Shown: one piece after another, positions 24,371 to 35,635 of the stretch
Numbering within the stretch: the stretch's first letter is position 1
Layout of the letters: every line of letters begins with the position of its first letter
NCBI GenBank assembly: GCA_028751875.1
Contig: CM054141.1
Coordinates: 72,093,154 to 72,157,153 of the forward strand
From: Rapana venosa
Lineage: Eukaryota; Mollusca; Gastropoda; Neogastropoda; Muricidae
DNA length: 64,000 bases
Direction of reading: 5' to 3'
The notes under the pieces: model-generated
What the model was told of the DNA's origin: nothing
Database searches by the model: none
The model's input: only the letters and a program-made list of their open reading frames with translations
Position numbers and translations under genes: made by a program

Positions 24371-24787
24371 AGGGTGGATCGGTGGTCTAGAGGTAACGCG
24401 CCTGCCAAGAAAGCAAAAAGTCCGAGTCAGAAGTGTGCGGTGGTTCGATTCCCGTTTGGGCCCGAAACTTTTCCCCCATCCATTAGACCATGAGTGGTGG
24501 TCTTGGTGCTAGTCTTTCGGATGAGACGATATACCGAGGTCCCGTGTGTTACACATGATTATTTAGCGCACGTAAAAGAGCCCACGGCAACAAGAGAGTT
24601 GCCCCTGGAAAAATTCTGTAGAAAAAAGCCACTCTGAAAGGGAAACATTATACAGTTGCAGACAGGAAAAAGAAAAACAAATAATGGGTGGCGCTGCTCT
24701 TGTGGCGACGCGCTCTCCCTGGGGAGAGCAGCCCGAATTTCACGCAGAGAAATCTGCCGTGACTTAAAGTGGTATAAATAAATAATT
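24371..24787 (+). mobile_element. SINE-F, full length
   Basis: tRNA head with A box 'ggtggtctagaggtaacgc' and B box 'ggttcgattcccg', body 'cggatgagacgatataccg', 'cgcacgtaaaagagcccacg', 'gcgctctccctggggagagc', 'cgaatttcacgcagagaaat', and tail of ATAA repeats. This body type is one I know to be widespread in mollusc and other invertebrate DNA. Confidence 0.8.
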
Positions 24788-25383
24788 ACTTCACATAAAT
24801 GCACCGTTTGCACACCCAATCAGATAAAATTGGGAGACACAAACTTAAAGCTGCAAGCTCACGGAAGTCATAAAAAAGTAATGATTGATCATATCAATCA
24901 ATCATTCGACAATCAAACTTATTATCACTTCTCTGCATCAGAGTTTGTCTCAACCGCAAAGCCCTCAAAATAATATAGCAAGTCGCATTACATGAAACGG
25001 GTGAAAGCATGGTGTTCTTCCTCCTAACCTAGGCTAGGGTCTTCTCCTTTCTACCACAACCCGATTCCCACGCAAAGGGAAGGAACTGGATCCTAGCACG
25101 TCAATTACAGGCTGGCCGGCCCATTACGAGGGGTTGCAAAACTGGAGAATCTACGCCGTTGGATGGTCAGCTTGGTTGGTGCGTTTGCCTTGTGGGTTTC
25201 ATCCTTTGTTGTAGTCTACAGAATGTAGGTCGATAGGCGGAGGGCAGCAAGGATAGCTCAGCGCTACCTTTCTTAGGTACACAAGCGAGCTATTTCTGAC
25301 TCAAGTCTACACTAAACTCAGGGTTTCCTTTCAGAGCAAAGTCTCCAAAGAAAACTGAGGCCCGTAATGGTAGGGTCTAAGTG

Positions 25384-25404
25384 CCCCCCCCCCCCCCCCC
25401 CCCC
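25384..25404. repeat. Poly-C tract
   Basis: 21 C. Confidence 0.9.
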
Positions 25405-25915
25405 TCCCCTTATTCACCTCTTCCTGTCCCCATCCCTTATGAAAATAATTAGGAAACAGGGATGTTTTTCGTTACTCTTATTTCTTTCTATTAGACCTAC
25501 ATGTTGAAACTTCACAGGATGAGCTCAATTACCCATGTTAGTGCCATGTAGTTAGTTTAGATCTGGACACTTCAACAGCTTGAAAACACTCTTTCATCAT
25601 TGAAGGTGTAATTGCTACCAATTCAGAATTATAAAAACTAACCAAGGCTAATCAGTTCTTTAGTGGCCGGGAGGTAGGCAGGCCTACATTTGAAAGTCGC
25701 ACATAAAAACAACTTGTTAGAAAACAAACTGCTCATAAAATGAATACACAGGAATCTTACAACCACCATCAGCACCAAACAGGCAAAGAGTATGGTCCGA
25801 TTCAGAAAACAAACAAAAAAGACCCCTGTATTCAATTTCTCTGAACAGACAGGAGTTGGCACAATGATGCCTTTGATGGGCGATAACGTTTCATCATCAA
25901 ACCCCAAAAGCCAGA

Positions 25916-25936
25916 CCCCCCCCCCCCCCCCCCCCC
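25916..25936. repeat. Poly-C tract
   Basis: 21 C. Confidence 0.9.
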
Positions 25937-26084
25937 TCCCGACCCCCCAAACAACAACAAAAAATCCAAACACAAACAACTACTAGATCTATATTATATA
26001 GATAGATAGCTCCCTGCGTGTTCGCCGAATTGTTACCGCAGTAAACCTAAGTCTGGTTTTGGGTGTTGTTTTTTCGTTCCTCAC

Positions 26085-26202
26085 CTAGAGCTCCTGAGGT
26101 TCAGCAATGGTTCTTACTCTTCCGACAGACGGAACGGGTTTTTATTTAACAAGATGTTCTGCGTGGATTGGCACACGGGGCCTCGGTTTATAGTCTCGTC
26201 CT
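26085..26202 (-). mobile_element. SINE-A fragment
   Basis: Minus orientation: core word 'actataaaccgaggccccgt' near 26180 and the type-2 terminal word near 26085-26100 ('cctagagctcctgaggttca' on the plus strand), with the middle part missing. Confidence 0.55.
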
Positions 26203-26379
26203 TCTTCTTCGTCGAACGCTCAGACAGCAACTCCTGAGGCCCTGACAAATGCTGCCGTGCGCTGAAGGCCCTCCAGGGTCCGAAGAGTTTGTCCCTCATC
26301 GGCAGGTCAGTAGGCCAGATATCGGCCCTCAGGTTTTGATGTGTTGGACAGGTCTGGAGGGAGCGTTCCACTGTCATGG

Positions 26380-26520
26380 GAGAAGTCCTTCGAATGAGAC
26401 CATAAACCGAGGCCCCGTGGCGAACGCCATCAGAACACTTGCGCACACGTTAATCCTGTTCCGCTAGTTCGAAAGAGTAGGCCATTGTGTGCCGTGGGAC
26501 AGATGACAAAATTTAAACTC
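26380..26520 (+). mobile_element. SINE-A fragment
   Basis: 'agaccataaaccgaggcccc', 'cacttgcgcacacgttaatc', 'gagtaggccattgtgtgccg'. Opposite orientation to the fragment at 26085, so the two form an inverted pair. Confidence 0.6.
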
Positions 26521-26567
26521 ATACCACGTTAAAAAATAACTCTGAGCGACTTTGATTTGTTGTTAAC

Positions 26568-26612
26568 AAGATCAAGCGCTATATAAATCCATACATATTA
26601 TATATTATATTT
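26568..26612 (+). mobile_element. L2-like 3' tail
   Basis: 'aagcgctatataaatccata' followed by AT-rich DNA. Confidence 0.55.
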
Positions 26613-26621
26613 TTTAAGTGC

Positions 26622-26772
26622 CACAGGGCAACGCCTCAGAATCACCTGGGCCAGATACGCTGGACCTGACTAGTCAGGTGCTTAACGGCAGCGCAACGCA
26701 TTCTTGCTCATATGGCAGATAGTCTCGTCCGACTGTTTAGTTTGACTTCTAGTTCGATTTTTCTCGTAAAAA
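26622..26772 (-). mobile_element. Repeat C fragment
   Basis: 'ctggacctgactagtcaggt' and 'gcttaacggcagcgcaacgc' on the plus strand; abuts the SINE-A head at 26775. A further short piece with 'cgaacgctcagacagcaact' lies at 26205-26235. Confidence 0.5.
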
Positions 26773-26774
26773 TG

Positions 26775-26873
26775 AGAAGAAAGGACAAAGCTGGGAATCG
26801 AACCCAGCAGAACATCACGTTTATTTGTTAGGCGAGGGAACGTCTTAACCGTCCTGCCACCTCCCCTACCTGA
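26775..26873 (-). mobile_element. SINE-A tRNA head only
   Basis: Minus strand: 'ggaggtggcaggacggttaa' A box and 'gggttcgattcccagc' B box, then the element stops at Repeat C. Not a tRNA gene: no matching acceptor stem, and the same head is joined to SINE bodies elsewhere (48299). Confidence 0.65.
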
Positions 26874-27479
26874 TGCAGTCTATGTGTGGAATGGGCTATG
26901 GTCAATATGAACCTGGTCGTTCCAGTGATATTCCCTTTTGAACACTGCACAGGAATTTACCATCCTTGCTCTGCCTTTAGACCTATACGTTATCTTGTGT
27001 TGTAGTCCCAGTGCTGACCGTTTGGCAATGGCTAGGCTACGCCTGAGCGAGGGCTGAGAACCATGATAAGAAAAGTGACATCTGCCAAACAGCTCAGCTG
27101 ACCTCAAGTATGTGTAATTGCTTTTCTCCTTCTCCCCTCTTGACCAGTGAGGTAACGAGTCATTGACTTTCTACATTTATGTGCCATGCCAGCTTGGGCT
27201 GGAGGGTGGAGGGACTACTGACCACTACATGTAGAGGGGGGGGGGGGGGCAGTTTGGCCTTCCTATCTTGTGGTGTGGGTAAAAGGCCTACATCCATCTC
27301 TCCCACCTCTAGCCTGGCTAGAGAAAATCTTCCTTCTTTCCCCTCCTGGGGTTCCACAGACATATTCTAATATTTTGTCTGTCTGTCTCTGTCTCTCTCT
27401 GTCTGTCTGTCTGTCTCTCTCAATGAATAAGAGAAAAATCTTCCTGAATAAAAAGAGTATCATTTTTTAAAGTACACAC

Positions 27480-27615
27480 CGAATGAGAAGTTTGTGTTTA
27501 TCTCCCACTCCAAAGTCAAATGCACTGGGCCTGACGTCAGAAGCTTAACGGCAGCACAAGGCATTTTTACTCATATAAAAGACAACAATAGTTTAGTTGC
27601 TGTCTGAGCATTCAA
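27480..27615 (-). mobile_element. Repeat C fragment
   Basis: Minus orientation: 'tgggcctgacgtcagaagct' region and 'agttgctgtctgagcattca' on the plus strand. Confidence 0.5.
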
Positions 27616-27713
27616 AGAAGAAGACAATAACAATGATGTGAATAAAAATCCATGTTACCAGAAAACAAACAGCACCCCTCCAAAAAAACCAACCAAACAA
27701 AAAACAACAACAC

Positions 27714-27738
27714 ACCCCCCCCCCCCCCCCCCCCCCCC
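27714..27738. repeat. Poly-C tract
   Basis: About 24 C. A shorter G tract lies at 27236-27249. Confidence 0.9.
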
Positions 27739-28170
27739 AACGACAAAAACTGCAGCGACAAAAACCAGCAAGAAACACACAAAACAAGAAGAAAACCCAT
27801 CTTGAAATGGATGTTAGGGAAATGCAGTTGTATAGTAATCCAATACTGGCAATAGGCTCATTCTTTATTTGCTATCTTGCCATAAGTGAGTGACAGTGCC
27901 AAGATATGACAGACATCTCAAGTGGAATGTTTTAGATTGTCTTTGTTTAAAGAGAGAGAGTAATCAACCATGCGAAGTACACAGAAAGAAACTGATAGGA
28001 TTGCCATTACTGTTGTTTCTAATTCTATCTTCACATCTCTCCTCCGTCCTACCCCTTTATTAAAAAAATCAAATCAAAACCACACACAAAAAATCCCATC
28101 CCCTTTAAAACTTAGTATTCCAGTCTTTTTCTTCTCCTCCACCATCGCACTCCCCCTCCAATCTTAGTCT

Positions 28171-28248
<78 letters not shown>
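28171..28248. repeat. (CA)n
   Basis: About 39 CA units, just downstream of the 28503 exon in its intron. Confidence 0.95.
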
Positions 28249-28249
<1 letters not shown>

Positions 28250-28502
28250 ATATATAGAGAGAGGGACGGGGCCAAGCGCTAAGCAGTACTATATTTTGTA
28301 ACTTAAGCTTGATCTAAAAAGAAACTTTAAACTTAATTCTAATTTCGCTGTAGGTGTGCTTTCAATCATCACCAAGGTGTACTCTTGTTTAGGCTTGCTA
28401 TGACCATCGCTCAGCTTTCCGTGAGGGTCACCAACACATACAGAAATCTGGACGATCATTGTAATTCAATGCAGAGTGCAAACACCCCACACGTTGACTT
28501 AC

Positions 28503-29560
28503 CATTCGTGCCCAGCAGTCCGCCAGCTCGTCCAAAGTGACGTTGATGCTGTTGGGGGATGGCGTCATATCCATCCTCTGCTCACATCTGTCTGTGTCTC
28601 TGTCCCCCTCCTTTGGATTCCAGACACTGGTCCCCGTTGTCGTGGCTGACTGGACAGAGAGAGGTGGCTGTAGGGGCAGGTTGCTGGGTATGGATAGTGG
28701 CTCAGACCCGATTGTCTCTGGCTTTTCGTTCAGTACATTGTCTGTTGCTGTGCTGCCCAAAGCAGCCGGCTGAGGAGTCATGGGCGTTCTCATCGTGGAG
28801 TTGCCCATCACAGAGTTCGTGACCAAAATGCTGGGTGTCCTTTGTGCGAGGTTTGACCTCAACAGTTCTGCCGCACTAGACTGCACAGCGAAAGTGGAGT
28901 TGCCCATCAGCGAGTCTGTGACGAGTAAGCTAGGTGTCCTGATGGTGGCACTGGCCTGCTGTTGTTCACAGGGGGACCTGACGGCGAAGGTGGAGTTGCC
29001 CATGACAGAATCCGTGGCCATGAGGACAGGGGTTCGATGACTGGAAGTGGGGGCTGAGGTGGGGGAATGCAGAGCAAATGGAGAATTCATCATGGAAGAG
29101 GTGGCCATGATTGAGGGCGTGCCGCGGTGAAGCAGCAGCGAGGTCATGGTGAAGGTGTTATCGGCCACAGCCTCTGCCCCGACACCGCCACCACCACCAC
29201 CACCACCACCAGTGGACTCTGAGGGGGTGGGACAGGTCTGGCCGCTGTGGCCCTCACACCGGACAGTCTGCAGAGAGGGAGGAAGGCTGTGAGGAGACTG
29301 TCCACACTGCCAGAGAGGAGGGGGGCGGCCTGGGATGGTGTGCGTGCCCCCGCAGTGCTGCAGCATGGCCGGCGTGCTGCCTGTCTGCTGCTGCTGCGGG
29401 GTACTGGGTTGCCCTTGCAGTGAAGAGTCCGCAAACCCGGAAGGGGGCGTCAAAATAATGCTGCTGCGCGACCCGTCTGGAAGCAGCTTCGGAGGGGACT
29501 GCGCTGGACAATGGTCTGGCTCTGGAGACTCATCCGTCTCCATCTTCACCTCCAGCCAGT
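28503..29560 (-). CDS. Large coding exon with four RTP/MGNST repeats
   Basis: A 1058-bp minus-strand exon. The acceptor ...gcgttgttgcag precedes 29560 (phase 1 in) and the donor is ATG|GTAAGT at 28501-28502 (phase 0 out). It is open for 352 codons. The protein opens with WLEVKMETDESPEPD, then a Pro/Ser/Gln-rich stretch, a poly-Gly run near 29190-29210 (CCA/CCG repeat on the plus strand), then four imperfect 31-35 residue repeats with core RTPSxLVTDSxMGNSTFAV, and ends with TLDELADCWARM. No known domain is apparent. The T-P and S-P pairs suggest proline-directed phosphorylation sites; that is inference. METDE gives an internal ATG that could serve as a start if upstream exons are non-coding. 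Confidence 0.85.
29185..29212. repeat. (CCA)n coding for poly-Gly
   Basis: Trinucleotide run within the 28503-29560 exon; gives the Gly tract on the minus strand. Confidence 0.85.
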
Positions 29561-30408
29561 CTGCAACAACGCAGTAACACGCACACACGTCATGTCAGAG
29601 AGCATTATATTTATACAGCGAAGTGTTTAGACTATTGTCAATGTAAGCCAAGGAAAAATAACAAGTACAGGAGAGACTATGCCATGCAGATCGTGACCAG
29701 TCACTTCTTCATGCCGCCACGTGTGCTAGCAGCGTTCTCTGCAATGGCAAGGCAGGCGCAGGCCACCAGTCTCTCTCATGAAGGATTTGAAATGGAGCCG
29801 ACCACCAGTCAAGATGATGAAGAAAATATAAAGACTGTTCAGACGTTCCCTTATAAATAAAACATTCAACACTGCATGATCCTAGATCGCCACGTTACTC
29901 CTTCAGTCTGACAAACCCAAAAGACCGGGAAATGATGATAGCAAGAGAGGATAACTGCTGACCAGATTGCTGGGAAATTTTCTCACACAAAAATGCCGTT
30001 TCCTCTGCAAAAGACAATGGGAATTTTCTTCAGCAGCTCTTTCGCATTTTATGTTCTCTCAGATCAGTTTGCTACTGCCCTGACTTTCCCCACAAGCACT
30101 GAAATAATAAACTCGTTTGGTTTTGTATACATGTGGTGGTGTGTTCAGTGGACAGAGTTTACCTTACATTAAGAGGGAGTTACCACAGCAGTGGTGTAGC
30201 TCAGTGTCACATGTCTGATCCCTCTCCTTTCTCCCGACCTCTGTGGTGTTTCTTTGCTGTTCACTGCCTCTGTTGTCCTGTTGGTGTGTGGCCAGTCAAC
30301 ACACAGGTTTTGCCCAGGATCTGACCAAAATTGGCTTTGCCACCTTCTTTAAACACGTTGCCTAGTTTGTCACACTTGAACCCATCCCTCCTCTGACAAC
30401 GACAGAGC

Positions 30409-30410
<2 letters not shown>

Positions 30411-30455
<45 letters not shown>

Positions 30456-30483
30456 CGCGTGCGTGCGTGCGAGCGTGCGTGCG
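30411..30483. repeat. (TG)n with CG steps
   Basis: TG microsatellite changing to TGCG units. Confidence 0.9.
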
Positions 30484-30992
30484 TAGGGAGATCATTAAGG
30501 AATCTGCAAACAGACTCAGAGCTAAGGGCTGGAAATGGACAGAAACCGTGTCAGTCGGAGAAAAATACCATGCAGTAGGAGTTGTGAAGTCAGTTCCACA
30601 TATCACCAGTACTCATCCAGAAAATGACCAGCCGCCAAAATTATGACAATTCCAGATGGCGTTTATTTCCTAGTGTTATGTGAAAATCAGGGCGTGAAAA
30701 TATGTTGATTACTTGCCCACGTACGTCGTTTAGGTCTTCCGATGTCATAGAATTTTACAGGTACATTCACACTAGCGTTTTTATACTATATGTGCATGAA
30801 TAACTATTACCATAATGAACAGATTTTGTTACTGTTCAGTACTGAAAAAAGCCAGGGGAAAAAAGTAAGGTTCAACCCATTTTAATCAATGATCATGAAC
30901 AATAATAGTATTGATCGTTTGACACGATTCTAGAAGCATCAACTGAGTAAATATTCTAATTATGTTAGTGTCTGTGCCGTAGTAAGTTGTTC

Positions 30993-30996
<4 letters not shown>

Positions 30997-31053
<57 letters not shown>
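30997..31053. repeat. (GA)n
   Basis: GA microsatellite. Confidence 0.95.
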
Positions 31054-31054
<1 letters not shown>

Positions 31055-31149
31055 TACAAGGTGTACAGGTGATGGAAGGGAACTAATCCACGACACTGTG
31101 ACACCTTCAGTGACCGCTGTCTTCTCCCATGAGTAGAACAGCTCAGTGC

Positions 31150-31510
31150 TCTGTTACACCACAGGGAGCGGAGTACAGAAGCCTAACGCGTCAACTCGCG
31201 ATCTGACCTAAGCACCCTAGATAGTGTTCGAGTCTCCGCTGGTCTGCCTGTTAGACAGGATTTATTTTTTCCTGGATAGCTACCGACTCCACTCCGGATA
31301 AAACCTCAGGATAAGGCTAAAACCCCAGACCTGTGTGTGAATGCATGCGGAACATTTAGCGCACGCATTAAAATCCTATCAACTTCCATAGCAAATAGGC
31401 CGGCCAGCTTTGGGAGGTGGGCTGGGTAACACGAACTGACCCAGCATGCACATGGAGAGGGGATGGGCTCCGCCAGGTTCAACTTGCCCACGACACACGG
31501 CATGAAAAAT
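31150..31510 (+). mobile_element. Decayed SINE-A
   Basis: tRNA-like 'gttcgagtctccgctgg' head followed by 'aaccccagacctgtgtgtga', 'atttagcgcacgcattaaaa' and a diverged type-2-like end. Low similarity; intron position. Confidence 0.45.
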
Positions 31511-31709
31511 TCACTGCTGTCACATTGTCAGTGTCCCCCGTGACTATGATGACTCCTTAAAGACTTGGAGAAAGAAGTGTCACACACACACACACACCCA
31601 CACAGAACCAAAAAAGATTGGACAAATTCTATGAAACTGCGTACGTACAGGAACTAAATATTTAAAGTACGGGAGAGCTTATTTATTATACTCGAAATAA
31701 AAGAACGAA

Positions 31710-31717
31710 CCCCCCCC

Positions 31718-31748
<31 letters not shown>

Positions 31749-31799
31749 ATCACCACACCCACCCCACATGTGCAAGTGCATGCCCAGAAGAAGAGGGGA

Positions 31800-31875
<76 letters not shown>
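31710..31875. repeat. Poly-C, (CA)n and (GA)n cluster
   Basis: C at about 31711-31734, CA to 31750, GA at 31805-31875. Confidence 0.95.
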
Positions 31876-31877
<2 letters not shown>

Positions 31878-33534
31878 TGGGTACATACATACATGTATGC
31901 ATGCAGTCTACCAACAGCAGTACAGTGCAGGGTGGAGGACTTAGTATGTTACCATGCCAACGTTATCCTAACTAATCAATCACACTGATTGCTGGACAGC
32001 CCACTGGTACAATCCTCTGTTGTGTTATGTCACCGAGTCAAGTGGACACCCCCCTCTGCTAGCCTTGGCTAGCCTACAGCTGCCAACCACTTGTTTTCAC
32101 TACCAGCTCTTACTCTCCCTCAGTGGAGGTCTTGGCCTAGGCAGGCTACTTCACACCTTCACTGTGTGATCACAACACTTGCCACAAGAACACCAGAGGA
32201 GCTGTTCAGACAGTAGCCTAGCCTAGCGGCTGTAGTGTCTGTAGCTGACACTACAGCCCACAGGACCCCTGTGTTTTGATTTGCTGGGTAACAGATCAAC
32301 ACCTACCCCTCCCTACCCTTTCACACACACACACACACACACACGCACGCACGCACGCATACGCACATACACACACACGCGCGCGAGCGCGAGCTTCCAC
32401 ATATCCCTTCCCCTATCTATGGACATGTGACTTTGCTTAGAATTGGGAGTATGGCTGGATGAAATTTAGAAATTGGATCTATAGATCCATATCTCCACTC
32501 TCAATCACAGCTGGTATGTACATGTGGTACAGTTAACTGGTATTCAGCTTGGGGAATATCTGTGTGTGTGTGTGTGTGTGTGTGCGTACCTGTACGTGCA
32601 AGATATCATAAGCGCTGTAATTTTTTTTGATCATTGGAGAAAATCAAAAGCCGGGGTTGATATTTCCATTAACTTTGCCATCAGTACAACAACAACGTTA
32701 CTCATCTGATCGATTCACCAGCAGGAATCGGAATTTTAGACATAGGGCCCCTATATATAAACGAAGTCAGAAAATGCTAGGTTAAAACAAATCAGAAAAC
32801 CTTTTCGAATCCACAGAACAAATCACACAATCACACATCATCATAACAAGTTGCTGTCCCAGTGTTCGAGGAGGAAGAAGACATCATCATGGAATAAATT
32901 GAACAAGGTGTACACAGAAAACTGGGTCTTACACATGGCTACCTTCCCTGTGGGGATGCCCTGCACTGCCCGCCATCACAGCCAAGCCACCCCATCTAGG
33001 CTAATTCGACATCAGGACACTCTTTCTGCTGGCTAGGCCTACACACTCGACAACAGCCAACACACACAGGCTGTAGGCTACTATTTAAAGCAAACTGTGG
33101 CTAGTCACTAGGCCTAGCCTAGCCTAATGATGAGCAGATGGTTCAGACCTCGTGTGGGCCAGGTGCAAGGCAGGGAGGCATCCCACCCCCTACCCTCCCT
33201 TACACACCCCCCCTCCCCCTCATCAGTGTACAGATTCCAGTTAGAGACAGGCCAGCCTGTCAAGAGTGGCCACAATGGCCACGTGGCCAATTCGAGGAAA
33301 GCTTTCTGTCTGTCTGTCTGCCTGGTGCCCAAGTAGTAGGTCATTGTCATGGTCCCTTCACAATCCCTTTTTAGAATCGTCCTCTCCAGCGTTAACTGTC
33401 CGCTCCTTGTGTCGTGAGAGCTGCTTTTACAAATGGGCCTGCTGCACCTTTGTCAGGATGCCAGCCATCCCTCACTGCAGCAGGATGAGTGATGCTACTT
33501 TAGTATGCTCAGCCACATGGCATCCAACATGGCC

Positions 33535-33868
33535 TGATTCCCCTGTAGGGATGCAGGGGGCCTGTCAGTATAAATAGCATCCCACCCGGAAATTCTGTTC
33601 TAGGAATTCCCCCTTTTCTATCCCACCCTTTGTTTCTGCCTTGTTTCTTTTCTTCCTGTCACCTCCTTCTTGTCCATTTTCTGCCTTGTTAGTCCATTCT
33701 CCTGCCTTTTTTCCAGAAAGACTTAAAACATAATTCTCTCACACGCCGAAGTCGGATGCGCAGGGCCAGCCTGACATGTCAGGTACTTAATGGCAGAGCA
33801 AGGCATTTTTGCCCATATGACAGACAACAATAGTTACTGTCTGAGCGGTCGACGCAGAAAAAGAAGAT
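33535..33868 (-). mobile_element. Repeat C, longest copy, minus orientation
   Basis: Unnamed dispersed repeat with landmarks 'cgaagtcggatgcgcagggc', 'cctgacatgtcaggtactta', 'ctgtctgagcggtcgac', 'gtcagtataaatagcatccc'. Shared with 54755, 44640, 27480 and 26622. No ORF or tRNA head seen. Confidence 0.6.
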
Positions 33869-34184
33869 AAGTAAGCCCTGATGAAGCATAATATGTTCTG
33901 TCACTGAGCTCCATTCTGTCAATATTGTGTACATATTCCACTCTGCCCCAAACAACTTATAAAAACAAACAAAATCCTTTGGAATCTATCGCTATTTTTT
34001 AAAAAGCTACTGAGCATGTGAGTCATACTGTCCCCAATGTCAGTTTAGTGCTGGTATAGTGGAGGGGTAGCATCTTTCACAGCCGATCGTCATGACTGAG
34101 GTAAAGTATTCGGTGTCACTGATGTTCGGGAAAAAAGCAGGATATAATTACACACCCATGAACTGGCGGAGGAGTGCTACAATA

Positions 34185-34274
34185 CCCCCCCCCCCCCCCC
34201 CCCCCCCCCGCGCTCCTCCTCTCTATCCTTACTCGCGCGCGCGCGCCGAGAGAGAGAGAGAGAGAGAGAGAGAG
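34185..34274. repeat. Poly-C (25), (CG)n and (GA)n cluster
   Basis: C at 34185-34209, CG steps near 34235, GA at 34247-34274; followed by Repeat D. Confidence 0.92.
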
Positions 34275-34345
34275 CAAACGCAATTTTATTTTACGAGGGT
34301 AGTAGAATAAGTTACAAAGACTTTTTTTCATCCAGCCCTCAACAT
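34275..34345 (+). repeat. Repeat D copy after (GA)n
   Basis: 'caattttattttacgagggt' then 'tttttttcatccagccctca', preceded by (GA)n and a poly-C tract. Confidence 0.5.
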
Positions 34346-34787
34346 GAAAAAAAAGAGAGATAGAGATGTTTAGGAGGAAGTAAGGGGACTGGCAACAGAA
34401 AGAGGCGGACAGAGAAGAGTAATGTCGAATGTTTCAGTTTGTCATGATTCTGCTGTTGCCTGTTACAATCAAGAATAAATTGATATTCGTCAAATAGCGC
34501 ACTACTGATAGTATTGCATTAGTAGTACAACTATACATCTATGATACGACAATTTGTCATGTCTGAATGCTGAAAAGGTGGATGAAAGGTGTGCGTGTGT
34601 GTAAGGTGTGTGTGTGTGTGTGTGTGTGGGTGATATCAGAGAGGCCGTTCAGACGGAGAGAACTTCTCTGACTTGTCAGCATTACAAAATAATTAAGATA
34701 AGATTTTTTTTGGCGAGATCGCGTTTTCTCAACCTACCAGTTAAGAGTCGCTGAACAAAATGAGGCCGGCGTTAACCATGATACACA

Positions 34788-34840
34788 ATGATTCAGCGCT
34801 ATATAAATTCCATATATTATTATTATTATTATTATTATTA
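34788..34840 (+). mobile_element. L2-like 3' tail
   Basis: 'ttcagcgctatataaattcc' plus (ATT)n. Confidence 0.65.
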
Positions 34841-35096
34841 CAATACTCTGTGCACAATTTAACACCCGTTCCGCCTTTAGGAAGAGCATTCCATAATATG
34901 CTCGTAGACATGCACAGGAAACAGAATTGAAAAACAAACCCACCAACAATCCCACACAAAACGCATGCAGTCCTATGTCGTGTTTACACACCATTCCCGA
35001 AGTCGGAACGCGGCTATCTTCATGGTGGGCACACAGTCGCACACGCAGGATGTGATCCTTTGTCAACCTCGGAGCTCTAGTCAAGCAATGTGGGGG
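34841..35096 (+). mobile_element. SINE-A type 2, 3' half
   Basis: 'ttccgcctttaggaagagc', then 'gtcgtgtttacacaccatt', 'gaagtcggaacgcggctatc' and end 'acctcggagctctagtcaag'. It directly follows an L2-like (ATT)n tail. Confidence 0.65.
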
Positions 35097-35212
35097 AAAA
35101 ACCAACACCAAACCAACCCTACTGTGATGTATAGTGTACCCTAATAATGGCAAGACCCCACCCAAACTTCAGCAGCACAAAATAACTCATGTAGAAACAT
35201 AGATAGATCTAC

Positions 35213-35290
35213 CTGTGACATCGTGCATCTTGTCCAGATGGTCAGCACGGTCATCACAGAGGCAGGCACGGGGTCGGGGAGCGCGGTTTC
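35213..35290 (-). CDS. 78-bp coding exon upstream in the same gene
   Basis: A minus-strand exon candidate with acceptor ...cattcattcagttag before 35290 and donor CACAG|GTAGAT (GT at 35211-35212). In the phase-1/phase-1 frame it reads NRAPRPRACLCDDRADHLDK followed by MHDVT. Its last G joins the AC that opens the 28503-29560 exon to make Asp, giving ...MHDVT-D-WLEV. Length is a multiple of three with equal phases, so it could be skipped without breaking the frame. It contains a Met (K-M-HDVT) that could be a start. The call rests on splice sites, phase and protein-like composition. Confidence 0.55.
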
Positions 35291-35635
35291 CTAACTGAAT
35301 GAATGGGGAGGGGAGCAAAAGGCTGGGGTCACGAGGAGGGAGGGAGGGTCTTTTCCGCTGACTTTCTTTCTCAGCTGAGCTGTTCTCAGTTACTTCGCTT
35401 TGATTTGAGAGACAATCGACCCGGACAGGAGCGTTGTTACAAGTTTGTTCCTGTGTTGGTTTGTTTGTTTGGTTTTACTCTTCCCCGTTCTGTCACTCTG
35501 GTTGCCGATGTGACAATGTCAAAAGAAGCTTGCTGGTCAGAACGAGCAATGTTGTGTTACTTCACCACGGCTGTGCCTAGAAATGTACTGGAGTGCGTGT
35601 AAAAAATAAAAATGCCATTAGCGAACATGCCATCA

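Larger units (their letters stand above)
22124..28502 (-). other. Intron of the minus-strand gene
   Basis: About 6.4 kb with SINE-F, SINE-A pieces, Repeat C and simple repeats. No further exon seen. Confidence 0.5.
29561..35212 (-). other. Intron of the minus-strand gene
   Basis: About 5.7 kb with SINE-A, Repeat C and D copies and several microsatellites. No exon with matching phase found by eye. Confidence 0.45.
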
